Under the pieces are notes generated by a model. That model worked only from the letters and a program-made list of their open reading frames with translations. It was not told the DNA's origin and searched no databases. The position numbers were made by a program, and so were the translations under genes. Source: SZUA-265 sp965651905 (GTDB lineage: Bacteria; Myxococcota_A; Polyangia; Polyangiales; Polyangiaceae). Taken from it: a DNA stretch of 64,000 bases. Below are positions 43,591 through 51,984 of this stretch, piece by piece; within the stretch, counting starts at the first letter, position 1, and each line of letters begins with the position of its first letter. Location of the stretch: the NCBI GenBank assembly GCA_965651905.1, contig CBFGUG010000005.1, forward strand, positions 62,001 through 126,000, written 5' to 3'.

Positions 43591-44037
43591 ATGACGAGAA
43601 TCCAAAGATGGGTCAGCACACTGCTGATGGGAATGGCGCTGGTGGTCCTCAGCCCCAGCCAGGCCGAAGCGTTCGGCAATAAATACCGCGGTGGGTTGAC
43701 GACCGAACAGGTCGCGTGCGACACGCTGTGCACTGCGGGCCCGCTGACGGGCGGGTTGGAGGGGTTGCTCGAGTTCACCATGGACGAGATGCAAGAGACG
43801 AACAACCCCGACGTCGTGACGTACGTGGGCGTCAACACCATCACGACTGACGAAGGCACGATTTCCGGCACCGACTACGGGATCTGGAACCTCGTGACGG
43901 GTGAGTTCGTCGATGTCACGGTGTTTACTCAAGGCACGGGCGCGTTTGCTGGCAAGCGCGGAACGCTAATCATCGTTGGAGCGTTCGACCCCGTTACAGG
44001 TACGGGCTCCAGCAACTACTACGCCCTGCTGCACTGA
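43591..44037 (+). CDS. Secreted small beta-barrel-like protein
   Basis: A 148-aa exported protein: Sec signal peptide (WVSTLLMGMALVVLSPSQAEA), then a strand-rich domain with two Cys (VACDTLC). It carries a Gly-rich pattern, GTGAFAGKRGTLIIVGAFD then TGTGSSNYYALL, reminiscent of allene-oxide-cyclase/dirigent-like barrels. That similarity is by eye and weak. AAGGGAAG precedes the ATG. It lies 33 bp after the FabI-like gene and before a strong hairpin, so it looks like the last gene of the operon. Confidence 0.65.
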   Translation: MTRIQRWVSTLLMGMALVVLSPSQAEAFGNKYRGGLTTEQVACDTLCTAGPLTGGLEGLLEFTMDEMQETNNPDVVTYVGVNTITTDEGTISGTDYGIWNLVTGEFVDVTVFTQGTGAFAGKRGTLIIVGAFDPVTGTGSSNYYALLH

Positions 44038-44044
44038 ACGGAAC

Positions 44045-44066
44045 GGCGCGCCCTTCGGGGCGCGCC
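44045..44066. terminator. Strong GC hairpin with TTCG tetraloop
   Basis: GGCGCGCCC-TTCG-GGGCGCGCC: a perfect nine-bp stem with an extra-stable tetraloop, in the 47-bp gap between the operon end (+) and cheR (-). Most likely it serves as terminator for both directions. Confidence 0.8.
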
Positions 44067-44084
44067 GGGCTGGGTCTCGCGGGT

Positions 44085-45440
44085 TCAAAGCGCGTCGCGT
44101 AGGCGACGCTGCGTCAACTCGAGCACGTCACGGTGCCAGGCCACTAGCAGTGGATGATGCGGGGCGCGCTCGAACCCCTTGCGCCTTGCAAGGCGCGCAA
44201 CGTGGCGGTACTCCCGCTGGGCGTCCTCGACCAACCCCAGGCTGTCGTACGCCAAAGCCAAGTAGAACGCAGCTTGCCACAGTTCCTCATCGAGAAAGAG
44301 CGCGGCGCGCAACTCGTGGGCTGCAACCTCCACATTGCCACACAGATAGTTCGTCACCCCGAGGTAGAGACGGGCCAACGCGCAAGTCGGCGCGCTTTCC
44401 ACGGCGGTCGCGTACGTTCGTAGCGCCTGCTGTAGATCACCGCGCTCGAGCGACAGGTGGCCATCTGATAGGTGACTCGACGAAGGATCGGTCTCAGGAG
44501 GCTGCAGCTCCTCGACCTCGGGAGCCAAGTCGCACAACTCGCGATGTATCGAGACGGGTGCGTCTCTCGGACCGACTAGTGGTGGCCAAGACGCCAGGTC
44601 GACGTTCACCCTGGCGGGCTTCACCTCAGCGCCGTTGGTCTTGCGCAGCACCAAACGGCCCGCATGGTAGACCGCTTCCAGCTGCTCAGGCACGTCGTAG
44701 ACTACCTCGCTGGCACCGAGGGTCAGGTACCCTCCATCACACAAGCTGCGAGCCATGCGCTTGAAGACCTGCAGCGCACACTCTGGACGGAAGTAGATGA
44801 GCACGTTGCGACACAAGATCAGATCCCAGCATTCGCTTGCGCGATCCTGTGGCAGGGGAGCCATCAAGTTGTGGCGCTCGAAGCGGACCGCGGCGGGATT
44901 CTGCAACTCGACGCCAAAGCCGCCGTCAGGCTGCGCTCGAAAATGCCGACGCATATCAGCATCCACTTCACGCAAGCTAGCCTTCGCGTAACGTCCGCTG
45001 CGAGCCGTCGCCAGCGCCTGAGTGTTGATGTCAGTCCCCAACACGCGTACGTCGATGCCGAGTCGTTCGGCGAGCAGCGCGATGGAAATGCAATCCTCCC
45101 CCGTGGCGCAGCCCGGCACCCACACGCGAACTGGCCCAGCTGCGCGCGCGGCACGTTCGATGAGTATCTGCTCCATCGCCGCCATTTGCCCGCGGTCCCT
45201 GAAGAACCAAGTGTAAACCACCGTCACGGCGTTCGCTAGCGCCTCGAACTCCTGACCGCGCGTGTCGCGAGCCTTCAGAGCGTACTCGCTCTCGTCACAA
45301 CGAAGCTGCGCGCAACGCTGCCGTATCATCGCGTCGAGTGCTCTCCCGACTCCACCACGCGCAAGCTCGAGCCCCGTCGCCTCGCTCAACGCCGCTCGGA
45401 GATCAGGCTTCGACGTCACGAGCTCACCAGCCGTGTTCAT
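44085..45440 (-). CDS. cheR: CheR-type receptor methyltransferase with TPRs (FrzF-like)
   Basis: A 451-aa SAM-dependent methyltransferase that methylates Glu residues of the chemoreceptor. The CheR domain covers about 1-265, with GCATGEDCISIALL (SAM loop), LGTDIN and LCRNVLIYF. The C-terminal region (about 340-440) has TPR-like repeats (LSLERGDLQQALRTYATAV, LARLYLGVTNYLCGNVEVAA). CheR-TPR is the layout of Myxococcus FrzF, which also ends its operon. The start is 45440, overlapping the cheB stop by 17 bases. Confidence 0.92.
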   Translation of the reverse strand: MNTAGELVTSKPDLRAALSEATGLELARGGVGRALDAMIRQRCAQLRCDESEYALKARDTRGQEFEALANAVTVVYTWFFRDRGQMAAMEQILIERAARAAGPVRVWVPGCATGEDCISIALLAERLGIDVRVLGTDINTQALATARSGRYAKASLREVDADMRRHFRAQPDGGFGVELQNPAAVRFERHNLMAPLPQDRASECWDLILCRNVLIYFRPECALQVFKRMARSLCDGGYLTLGASEVVYDVPEQLEAVYHAGRLVLRKTNGAEVKPARVNVDLASWPPLVGPRDAPVSIHRELCDLAPEVEELQPPETDPSSSHLSDGHLSLERGDLQQALRTYATAVESAPTCALARLYLGVTNYLCGNVEVAAHELRAALFLDEELWQAAFYLALAYDSLGLVEDAQREYRHVARLARRKGFERAPHHPLLVAWHRDVLELTQRRLRDAL

Positions 45441-46476
45441 GTCCACGTGTCCAGTTTCCAACGATCGCTGCGATGTCCGTGGGAGAGTGAGCGCGGCTCG
45501 TCGCGCCTCGCCGCAATGCTGCGGCGGGCATCCCAAAGACTCCACAAGTGTCCTCTGACTGAGCGATGGTGAACCCACCAGCCTGTCGCATCGCGAGCAA
45601 GCCAGATACGCCATCACAACCCATGCCGCTCAGAATCACCCCCGCAGCACGATGGCCGACGCATTCAGCCAAGGAGTGAAAGAGCACGTCCACTGACGGC
45701 CGGTGGCCTTCCACGGTCGGCGCGTCGACAGGTCTCAGCTGGTTCGATGAACTGATGGTCAGGTGACGACCATCTGGAGCGATGAATATCGCCCCGACCT
45801 TCGCTTGCATCTCGCTGTGAACGACCTGCACTGGCATCTTCACCCTCCCCCCCAAGAACTCCGCGAACGCTCGAGTGAATCCGAACGGCAAATGCTGAAC
45901 GACGACGATGCTCGCGTCGAACGGCTGAGGCAAGCTCGACAGCAGCGCGGCCATCGCCAAAGGCCCCCCCGCGGACGCACCAACCCCCAACACACGTGGC
46001 GCTTCACCATTGCCATTACCTCGTGGTTTCAGCTGCGCAACCGAAGATGGGCGTGACAGGTTACCAGCAACGTGGCGCACGACTGGAACCCGCGAGAGCT
46101 GCCTCACCTGGGCTCGAAGCGCCGCTTCTGCCGCTACGTCACCTTGTTCGGGTTTTGCGGCTAGCTCCAATGCGCCACGGCGTATGGACTCGAACACCTC
46201 CGCTTGCCGCTCGCCAGCTGGCAACCCTGTCACCACCAGGATCGGCAGGGGGCGGTTGGCCATCACCCGCTCGATTGTTGCGTGGCCCGCCGTGCCTGGC
46301 ATCTGCAAGTCGACAAGTAGGACCTTGGGCTGCGTGCGGTCGATGAGCTCGACGACACCATCGCCATTGTGAGCCTCGCCCACCACAGCGATGTCTCGCT
46401 CCGCCTCGAGAATCTCCCGCAGGCGAACGCGACACACCAACGAATCGTCCAGAACCAGGGCTCTAATCGCTGTCAT
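45424..46476 (-). CDS. cheB: CheB receptor methylesterase/deamidase (FrzG-like)
   Basis: A 350-aa protein with a receiver domain (LVLDDS, acceptor Asp in LLVDLQMPG), linker and methylesterase domain. All three catalytic residues are visible: Ser in GVGASAGGP, His in VVQHLP and Asp in SGMGCDGVSG. It removes receptor methyl groups in adaptation, opposing CheR. It starts at 46476 with a one-base overlap to the cheA stop (TAATG). Near the N-terminus, LVCRVRLREIL keeps the helix-1 pattern of receivers. Confidence 0.94.
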   Translation of the reverse strand: MTAIRALVLDDSLVCRVRLREILEAERDIAVVGEAHNGDGVVELIDRTQPKVLLVDLQMPGTAGHATIERVMANRPLPILVVTGLPAGERQAEVFESIRRGALELAAKPEQGDVAAEAALRAQVRQLSRVPVVRHVAGNLSRPSSVAQLKPRGNGNGEAPRVLGVGASAGGPLAMAALLSSLPQPFDASIVVVQHLPFGFTRAFAEFLGGRVKMPVQVVHSEMQAKVGAIFIAPDGRHLTISSSNQLRPVDAPTVEGHRPSVDVLFHSLAECVGHRAAGVILSGMGCDGVSGLLAMRQAGGFTIAQSEDTCGVFGMPAAALRRGATSRAHSPTDIAAIVGNWTRGHEHGW

Positions 46477-48560
46477 TATCTCGTGCGTACGAAGCGGCCT
46501 ACTACTTCCACCAGAGCGTCACTTTGGAAGCCCGACTTAAGTACGTAGGCGTTCGCCCCCAGGCTCGATGCTCGCTGTCGGTCCTCGACCGAACCGCGAG
46601 TAGTCAACATGATCACAGGCAGCGTGCGCGAAAGCTCGCGGACCCGCGTGAGCAATTCGAGTCCATTCATTCGTGGCATTTCGAAGTCGGTGATGACCAA
46701 GTCCGGCGGCTGACGCTCGACCGCGGCTAGGGCTTCCACCCCATCCTTGGCTACCTCCACCGACAAACCCGAACTTCTGAGTAGCTCCGAGATCATCTCG
46801 GTTACGACAACGGAGTCGTCCGCCACGACTACACGAGGTGGGGCGCCCGCGTCACTGCCGCGGCTCCGCACCCCTCGACCACGCGATAGTGCGAGTTCGA
46901 ACGAAGTGAGCTCAGGCAGCAATACTGGCCTTCCGTCGCTCAGCACGGAGCTCGCTCCTATCCCCGTACACTCTGCGAGAAGTGGTTCGGCGGGCCGCCG
47001 TATCACTTCGCGTTCTCCGATCACGGCTTTCACCGTCACCGCGAAGGTCCTGCCGCCCAGGTCGACCAGTACGGCCACATCTTCGGTTTCGGTATCGGGC
47101 AGCTGCATGCATCGCGTGAACGAGCGTAGCGGCACGGCTACACCATCTACCCGCACGGCTTCGCTGGCCCCTTCCAGTTCGGCTGCCCCCACGATGCGCC
47201 GAATCACCCTCACGGGAATCGCATAGAACCCAGCGCCCGAGTCGATCACCATCACGCGTTCTTTGGTGATGGCGAACGGAACGGTCAGAATGAATCGAGT
47301 ACCGACGTTCGGCGTCGTCTCCACGGTGACTGAGCCGCCGAGTTTCTCGATCTTGTCTTTGACGACATCGAGGCCCACTCCGCGCCCAGACACGTCGTCG
47401 ACCTGTTCTTCAGTCGAGAACCCGTGTCTGAAGATCAGCTGCACGGCTTCTCGATCGGTCAGCAGCTGCGATTGTTCTTCACTCAGAACGCCCGCTGCGC
47501 TGGCAGCCGCGCGGAGCTTACGCGGGTCGAGTCCGCGGCCGTCGTCCTCGACCGCAATGACCACGTCGGGACCAGATGACTCGGCGGAGAGACGAATTCG
47601 GCCAGCCTCGGGCTTGTCACCTCGCTCGGCTGCGGACTCGATACCGTGAGCGACAGCGTTGCGCACGAGGTGAACTAAGCTATCCCACACGTGTTCCGTC
47701 ACGTCACGTTCGAGCTGAACGCCTCCCGCACTTACCGTCACCTCGATGGGCTTGTCTATGCGACGTGCCAAGAGTCGAACGTGCTGTTCGAGCTGCATCA
47801 GCATCGGCTCGATACGCACCAGCCGCAGGCCCCACGTCGCGTCCACACACGAGTCCAACAACGTCCGATACTGCGAGAACGATTCATCCACGTTGATGCG
47901 CAACGCCCGCGCAGACCCAGTCGGCAGTTGCTGCGAGACCTCCCGTTGCAAACGCCCGAGACCTTCGGTGAGCTCGGTCACGAGTTCGCACAAGGCGTCT
48001 ATTCGGGAGGCCTCGACGGAAACCCAGCGCCCCTCCTCCGAGAGCTTGCCCTGCGACGATTCTTCCGCACGCGGCGACTCGTCTTGCTCGGAAGGCGGAG
48101 ATGAAGTGGGGGCGGGTGAAGCTGCACTCGACGAAACGGACTCGGAAGACTCGTGGTCGGTCGAAGACGAGGGTCGATTCGAAGGATGCGAACGACTCTC
48201 TGCGGGGGTCGGCCCAGAAAACTGGAGTATGGCTGCTTGAATCGTCAGGTCGGAACGAACCGGGTCGCTCTGACTCAACGCCTGAGCCATGACTACGATA
48301 GCGTGCCCGAGCTTGGGAAAATCGAGATCTCCACCTCGGCCCACTTCATCTTCCAAGCGGTGGGTGAGATCCGCCAGAGCTCGTGCGCCGACCATCCGCG
48401 CCTCACCCTTGAGGGTGTGGAGTTCACCTAGTACGGCACGCGTGGCCTCAGCCTGCCCTGGGTTCAACTCCAACGCCTCGAGCAGCGAGGCGATCGTCTT
48501 GACTCGGGTCTGCAGGCTGGCGCGAAAGCGGGCATGGAGCGCCTCGCGCGAGTTGCTCAT
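46476..48560 (-). CDS. cheA: CheA histidine kinase with C-terminal receiver (FrzE-like)
   Basis: A 694-aa kinase: Hpt/P1 domain with His48 in LHTLKGEARM; a Ser/Pro/Glu-rich linker without a clear P2; dimerisation P3 (about 170-230); HATPase P4 (LVRNAVAHGIE, VEDDGRGLD, GRGVGLDVV); CheW-like P5; and a receiver (about 570-690) with VADDS, acceptor Asp in ITDFEMPRM and Lys in VLKSG. The CheA-receiver fusion is the FrzE architecture. The fused receiver usually tunes or sinks phosphate, and no stand-alone CheY is encoded here. The start overlaps the receptor-gene stop by four bases. Confidence 0.94.
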   Translation of the reverse strand: MSNSREALHARFRASLQTRVKTIASLLEALELNPGQAEATRAVLGELHTLKGEARMVGARALADLTHRLEDEVGRGGDLDFPKLGHAIVVMAQALSQSDPVRSDLTIQAAILQFSGPTPAESRSHPSNRPSSSTDHESSESVSSSAASPAPTSSPPSEQDESPRAEESSQGKLSEEGRWVSVEASRIDALCELVTELTEGLGRLQREVSQQLPTGSARALRINVDESFSQYRTLLDSCVDATWGLRLVRIEPMLMQLEQHVRLLARRIDKPIEVTVSAGGVQLERDVTEHVWDSLVHLVRNAVAHGIESAAERGDKPEAGRIRLSAESSGPDVVIAVEDDGRGLDPRKLRAAASAAGVLSEEQSQLLTDREAVQLIFRHGFSTEEQVDDVSGRGVGLDVVKDKIEKLGGSVTVETTPNVGTRFILTVPFAITKERVMVIDSGAGFYAIPVRVIRRIVGAAELEGASEAVRVDGVAVPLRSFTRCMQLPDTETEDVAVLVDLGGRTFAVTVKAVIGEREVIRRPAEPLLAECTGIGASSVLSDGRPVLLPELTSFELALSRGRGVRSRGSDAGAPPRVVVADDSVVVTEMISELLRSSGLSVEVAKDGVEALAAVERQPPDLVITDFEMPRMNGLELLTRVRELSRTLPVIMLTTRGSVEDRQRASSLGANAYVLKSGFQSDALVEVVGRFVRTR

Positions 48561-50647
48561 CCAGCCCTCGCGTCTGCCCCATCAAAACGCTTCACGAGGT
48601 CGGCGAGGCGGTCCGCCTGACGTTTCAGCCCCTCAGCGGAGGTCCGCGTTTGTGAGGTCGCACTCACGGCCTGGGTTACCACTTCGGCGATACTCTTGAC
48701 ACTCTGGGACACCTGCTCTGTGCCGCTGCGTTGCTGCTGCGTCACGAACGTAATCTGGCGCGCCGCTTCCGTCGTCTCCCGCGCCAGTCGCTTGCTTTCC
48801 TCGGTGGCCATCACAGTCGTCGACCCCGCGTCCCGAATGTCGACGACGAGCTGTTTGATGTCTTGCACGGATGCAGTCACGCGCTCCGCCAAACGTCGCA
48901 TTTCGGCGGCCACCAACGCAAACCCCTGCCCGCCCTCGCCAGCGCGACTCGCCTCCAACGATCCGTTTAGAGCGAGCAGGTCGCTGCGGTCGGCGATATC
49001 GCGAATCACGTCCAGGATCTCCGCGATGCGCCCCGCCTGGGCTGACAACTGACCGATTCTGCCGACCATGTCATCCGTGTTCTCCAACGTTCGCTCGGCG
49101 TTCGAGAACACTCCCTTGACCGAGTCGGAAACGTGGGCGGCAGATTCGGACAGCGAATCCATGGTTCGACTGATCTCTTCCATCGCGCTCGATTGTGACG
49201 TCGCTGCAGCCTCTTGTTCCTGAGTCGCGGCAAAAATCTCCGTAGCGGCACTGCCCAGGTCGACTGATGCACCACGGATTTCGCTGACCATCGCTCTCAG
49301 ACTGTCGAGCATGCGACGGAACGCATCTGGCAGTTCGCCGTTGCGATCGATCGTGATACCCAAGTCGCCTCGCGCAATGGCGTCGGCGGCTGTGCTGAGG
49401 TCGCGCATCATGTCTATCAGGTCGTTGAAGCGCTGAGACAACACACCAACTTCATCATGTCGGGGAACTGGTAGAGCCCCCATTTCCGATTGTTTGCCTT
49501 GTTCGACTATCTCGCGAGCACTACTCGTGAGGCGTTGCAGCGGCCCCGAGACAGAGCGACCCAACGTGACTGCGCACAAGGGCGCCCACAAGCCGACGAC
49601 GATCGCGAATATCGCTGCACTCAGCATGAACCCGCTGGGCGAGTCAGAAGACGTGTCTAGCACGATCACTGCACGACGCCGCGCGTCCACGCGGTGGAAC
49701 GCGACCACTCGCTGCTCCTGCGCGCTCACCCAAGTCCCTGAGACGTCGGTAACAGGCTGCGCACTCAGCCACTTCTCAGCTGCCTCGGGTATCCAACTCT
49801 GGGCACTCGTCGAGCGTCGAGGCCCCACCTCGACTACGCCGCTTTGCAACTCGAAACGCGCGCTGGACTTGCGCAGATCGTCGCCATCACCCGCGGCGCT
49901 ACGCCCTGAGTCGGCAACACCCGCGTTCGAGTCGGCGTCGACCGCATCACCCGGTTGCGTGCCCACTTCGTCCGCAGCGTTCCGCGCCATCAGGCTGGCA
50001 TATAGCGCCCCCTGCTCGGTGTAGGCGTCGAGTTGCTTCATGTAGCCGAGCGCCATCATCCAGATGGTTGGTCCCAACCCGAGCGCCAGGGCGATCATGC
50101 CGATACGAACTTGCAGTGACGCCGCGGGGCGTTCCAGGACGATCCCCTCCTGGCGGGCTCGTACCGACAGTTCACCCGCAACGTCGGACGTCAGCATCGA
50201 TGCAATGGGGAACGAAAACGCGAGTCCGCCGAACCACACAGCCACGACTACCAAGAGCGCCGCATTTAGCGCACGAGGATCGAGCCCGAGGTCTGGGTGG
50301 CTCCAATTGATGAGCAAGAACCCCAGGCCGTAGGTCACAGACCAACTGAAGCTGTAGAACACTCCGAATCGTCTCGGCAGTCGTTGCAGGCGGTCATCCA
50401 GCGTGGCGACTTGCCGAGCGTCGAGGTCAGCTAGCGACTGACTGGAACTCCCTGCCAGGTTGAAGTGGGTAGAAAGAAACCACGCGTTCGCCATGATCTT
50501 GACCAACCACATCAACGCCAGCAAACCGAACGGTTCGAGGAACGAAGAGAACCCGAGCAGCTGGACGAACGCAGCGCTGACCAACGGGTTGAAGACCAAG
50601 TCCAAGACGGCAAACGTGGCGATGAGTCGAATGGCGATGGTTTTCAT
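48557..50647 (-). CDS. Multi-pass methyl-accepting chemotaxis receptor
   Basis: A 696-aa receptor in the position of FrzCD. It has about six hydrophobic segments: four to five within the first 240 residues (LDLVFNPLVSAAFVQLLGF, FGLLALMWLVKIMANAWFL, FYSFSWSVTYGLGFLLINW, ALLVVVAVWFGGLAFSFPI, IALALGLGPTIWMMALGYM) and one before a HAMP domain (IFAIVVGLWAPLCAVTLGRS). About 110 mostly polar residues between segments five and six form the probable periplasmic sensor. The signalling tip is intact (LLALNGSLEASRAGEGGQGF). Myxococcus FrzCD is cytoplasmic, so this is a topological difference. A polytopic N-terminus is unusual for receptors. Confidence 0.92.
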   Translation of the reverse strand: MKTIAIRLIATFAVLDLVFNPLVSAAFVQLLGFSSFLEPFGLLALMWLVKIMANAWFLSTHFNLAGSSSQSLADLDARQVATLDDRLQRLPRRFGVFYSFSWSVTYGLGFLLINWSHPDLGLDPRALNAALLVVVAVWFGGLAFSFPIASMLTSDVAGELSVRARQEGIVLERPAASLQVRIGMIALALGLGPTIWMMALGYMKQLDAYTEQGALYASLMARNAADEVGTQPGDAVDADSNAGVADSGRSAAGDGDDLRKSSARFELQSGVVEVGPRRSTSAQSWIPEAAEKWLSAQPVTDVSGTWVSAQEQRVVAFHRVDARRRAVIVLDTSSDSPSGFMLSAAIFAIVVGLWAPLCAVTLGRSVSGPLQRLTSSAREIVEQGKQSEMGALPVPRHDEVGVLSQRFNDLIDMMRDLSTAADAIARGDLGITIDRNGELPDAFRRMLDSLRAMVSEIRGASVDLGSAATEIFAATQEQEAAATSQSSAMEEISRTMDSLSESAAHVSDSVKGVFSNAERTLENTDDMVGRIGQLSAQAGRIAEILDVIRDIADRSDLLALNGSLEASRAGEGGQGFALVAAEMRRLAERVTASVQDIKQLVVDIRDAGSTTVMATEESKRLARETTEAARQITFVTQQQRSGTEQVSQSVKSIAEVVTQAVSATSQTRTSAEGLKRQADRLADLVKRFDGADARAG

Positions 50648-50694
50648 GGGGGCCTCATTCGTGGGGTACTTGAAAGTGAAGACTCGACAGCGCG

Positions 50695-51252
50695 CTACTC
50701 GTCAGGATGCTGGGCCGCCGTGGACAACTTGCCGATCGCTTCGAGATCGAGCACCAGCGCCAACCCGGCTGCATGCGCCAGCACGCCCGTGTAGGGGTGG
50801 TATCGAAACAGCGCGGGCATCTGCATCAGTTCGCAATCGACGGCATTCACCAACGCCCCTCCTTGGGGGACCAGGAGTCCGCAATCGAGCGGCAATCCCT
50901 CGAGCAACAGCACACGCCTCCCGCGTTCCTGCTCCGCTCCCGAGAAACTTACCCCGATCGGCAGCTCCAAGTCGATGGCGCGAACACCTTCTGCGTCGGC
51001 CTCAGGCAGAACACGACGCACCGCGCTGGCAGCGATCGCGACGTCGCAGGGGGCCGCCGAGTAACACAGGTATGCCGCCGAATCCGCAGGTACACCTACC
51101 TCACCCCCCGCCGCAACGGCTCCCCCGAGTGGGTCGGAGGGGAACATCGCTCGCGACGCGACGCGAACACGCACAGCTGCGCCAGGAGTCTCCTCGACCG
51201 CTGCCCCACGCTGCAGGACGTCAGCGCGTTTGCTCGGCACCTGCGCCACCAC
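50695..51252 (-). CDS. Divergent CheW-like coupling protein (FrzB-like)
   Basis: A 185-aa protein with an N-terminal basic/Gly-rich lead of about 55 residues and a C-terminal domain that follows the CheW pattern only loosely. Matching pieces are AYLCYSAAPCDVAIAASAVR, RRVLLLEGLPLDCGLLV and VNAVDCELMQMPALFRYHPY. Several consensus CheW residues are missing. Its place second in the cluster, after a normal CheW, is that of FrzB, itself a degenerate CheW. The start at 51252 overlaps the upstream cheW by 32 bases; a later start is possible. Confidence 0.72.
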   Translation of the reverse strand: MVAQVPSKRADVLQRGAAVEETPGAAVRVRVASRAMFPSDPLGGAVAAGGEVGVPADSAAYLCYSAAPCDVAIAASAVRRVLPEADAEGVRAIDLELPIGVSFSGAEQERGRRVLLLEGLPLDCGLLVPQGGALVNAVDCELMQMPALFRYHPYTGVLAHAAGLALVLDLEAIGKLSTAAQHPDE

Positions 51253-51703
51253 CTCGTCCCAAACTGTTCGAGAGCTGCGACAGCACGGCGTTCATGTCCA
51301 CCACGGAGGCAACCATCTCCCCGACGTCGACCTCCCAGTCGGAAAACGCCAAGGATGTGACGTGAACAGGCCGTAGTTCTGCCTGGGAAGCGATCGTCAC
51401 AGCACGCACCTCACTCGCAGGAACGGCGACCAGGTTGGCGTCGACTTCCAGGACCAACATGCGTTCGTGGGGCGCGGGTTCCGACGTGGCGTTGGACTCG
51501 GACACTCCCAACAACTTCTCCAAGTTCACCACAGGAATCGCACGTCCACGCCACACACATAGACCGCTCAAGTGAGCGTCGCTCCTGGGCACGGTCAGTA
51601 GAGGCTGAGCGCCAAGCACCTCACGCACCAGGCTCGCTTGCAACATCAGCCAGGTCGACTGCAGCCTCACTGGCAGTAGCGCAAGATTCTCTCCCAAGAC
51701 CAT
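51221..51703 (-). CDS. cheW: CheW coupling protein (FrzA-like)
   Basis: A 160-aa CheW-fold protein that links receptor and CheA. Typical segments are LVREVLGAQPLLTVPRSDAH, LSGLCVWRGRAIPVVNLEKL and MLVLEVDANLVAVPASEVRA. It is the first gene of the six-gene minus-strand cluster. The 281-bp region upstream, shared with the divergent two-receiver gene, contains an AT-richer stretch (near 51873-51890) that would suit a promoter. Confidence 0.88.
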   Translation of the reverse strand: MVLGENLALLPVRLQSTWLMLQASLVREVLGAQPLLTVPRSDAHLSGLCVWRGRAIPVVNLEKLLGVSESNATSEPAPHERMLVLEVDANLVAVPASEVRAVTIASQAELRPVHVTSLAFSDWEVDVGEMVASVVDMNAVLSQLSNSLGRGGGAGAEQTR

Positions 51704-51984
51704 CTGACTCGCTCGACGTGCGAAACGCTATCCACTCGATCGGAGTGGGGCAAGAAATCACCGCACCCGCAACCGTGCGAAACATAACGGCAGGTTCGTG
51801 CGTGGGCATAAGTCTGGTGCGGCGGCTGGGCCGCTCGCGAACTCGTCTAGATGCGCTGCAACACGCGGTCGAATTTTAGAAAAATACCTGATGTGGGTAG
51901 CGCGGGCGGCCGTAGTTTTCGAAACTGGGAATCCCGCCAAAGTCGGGGTGAGGTAGCAGCCACCCGCGGTCGGGACACGAGGGA

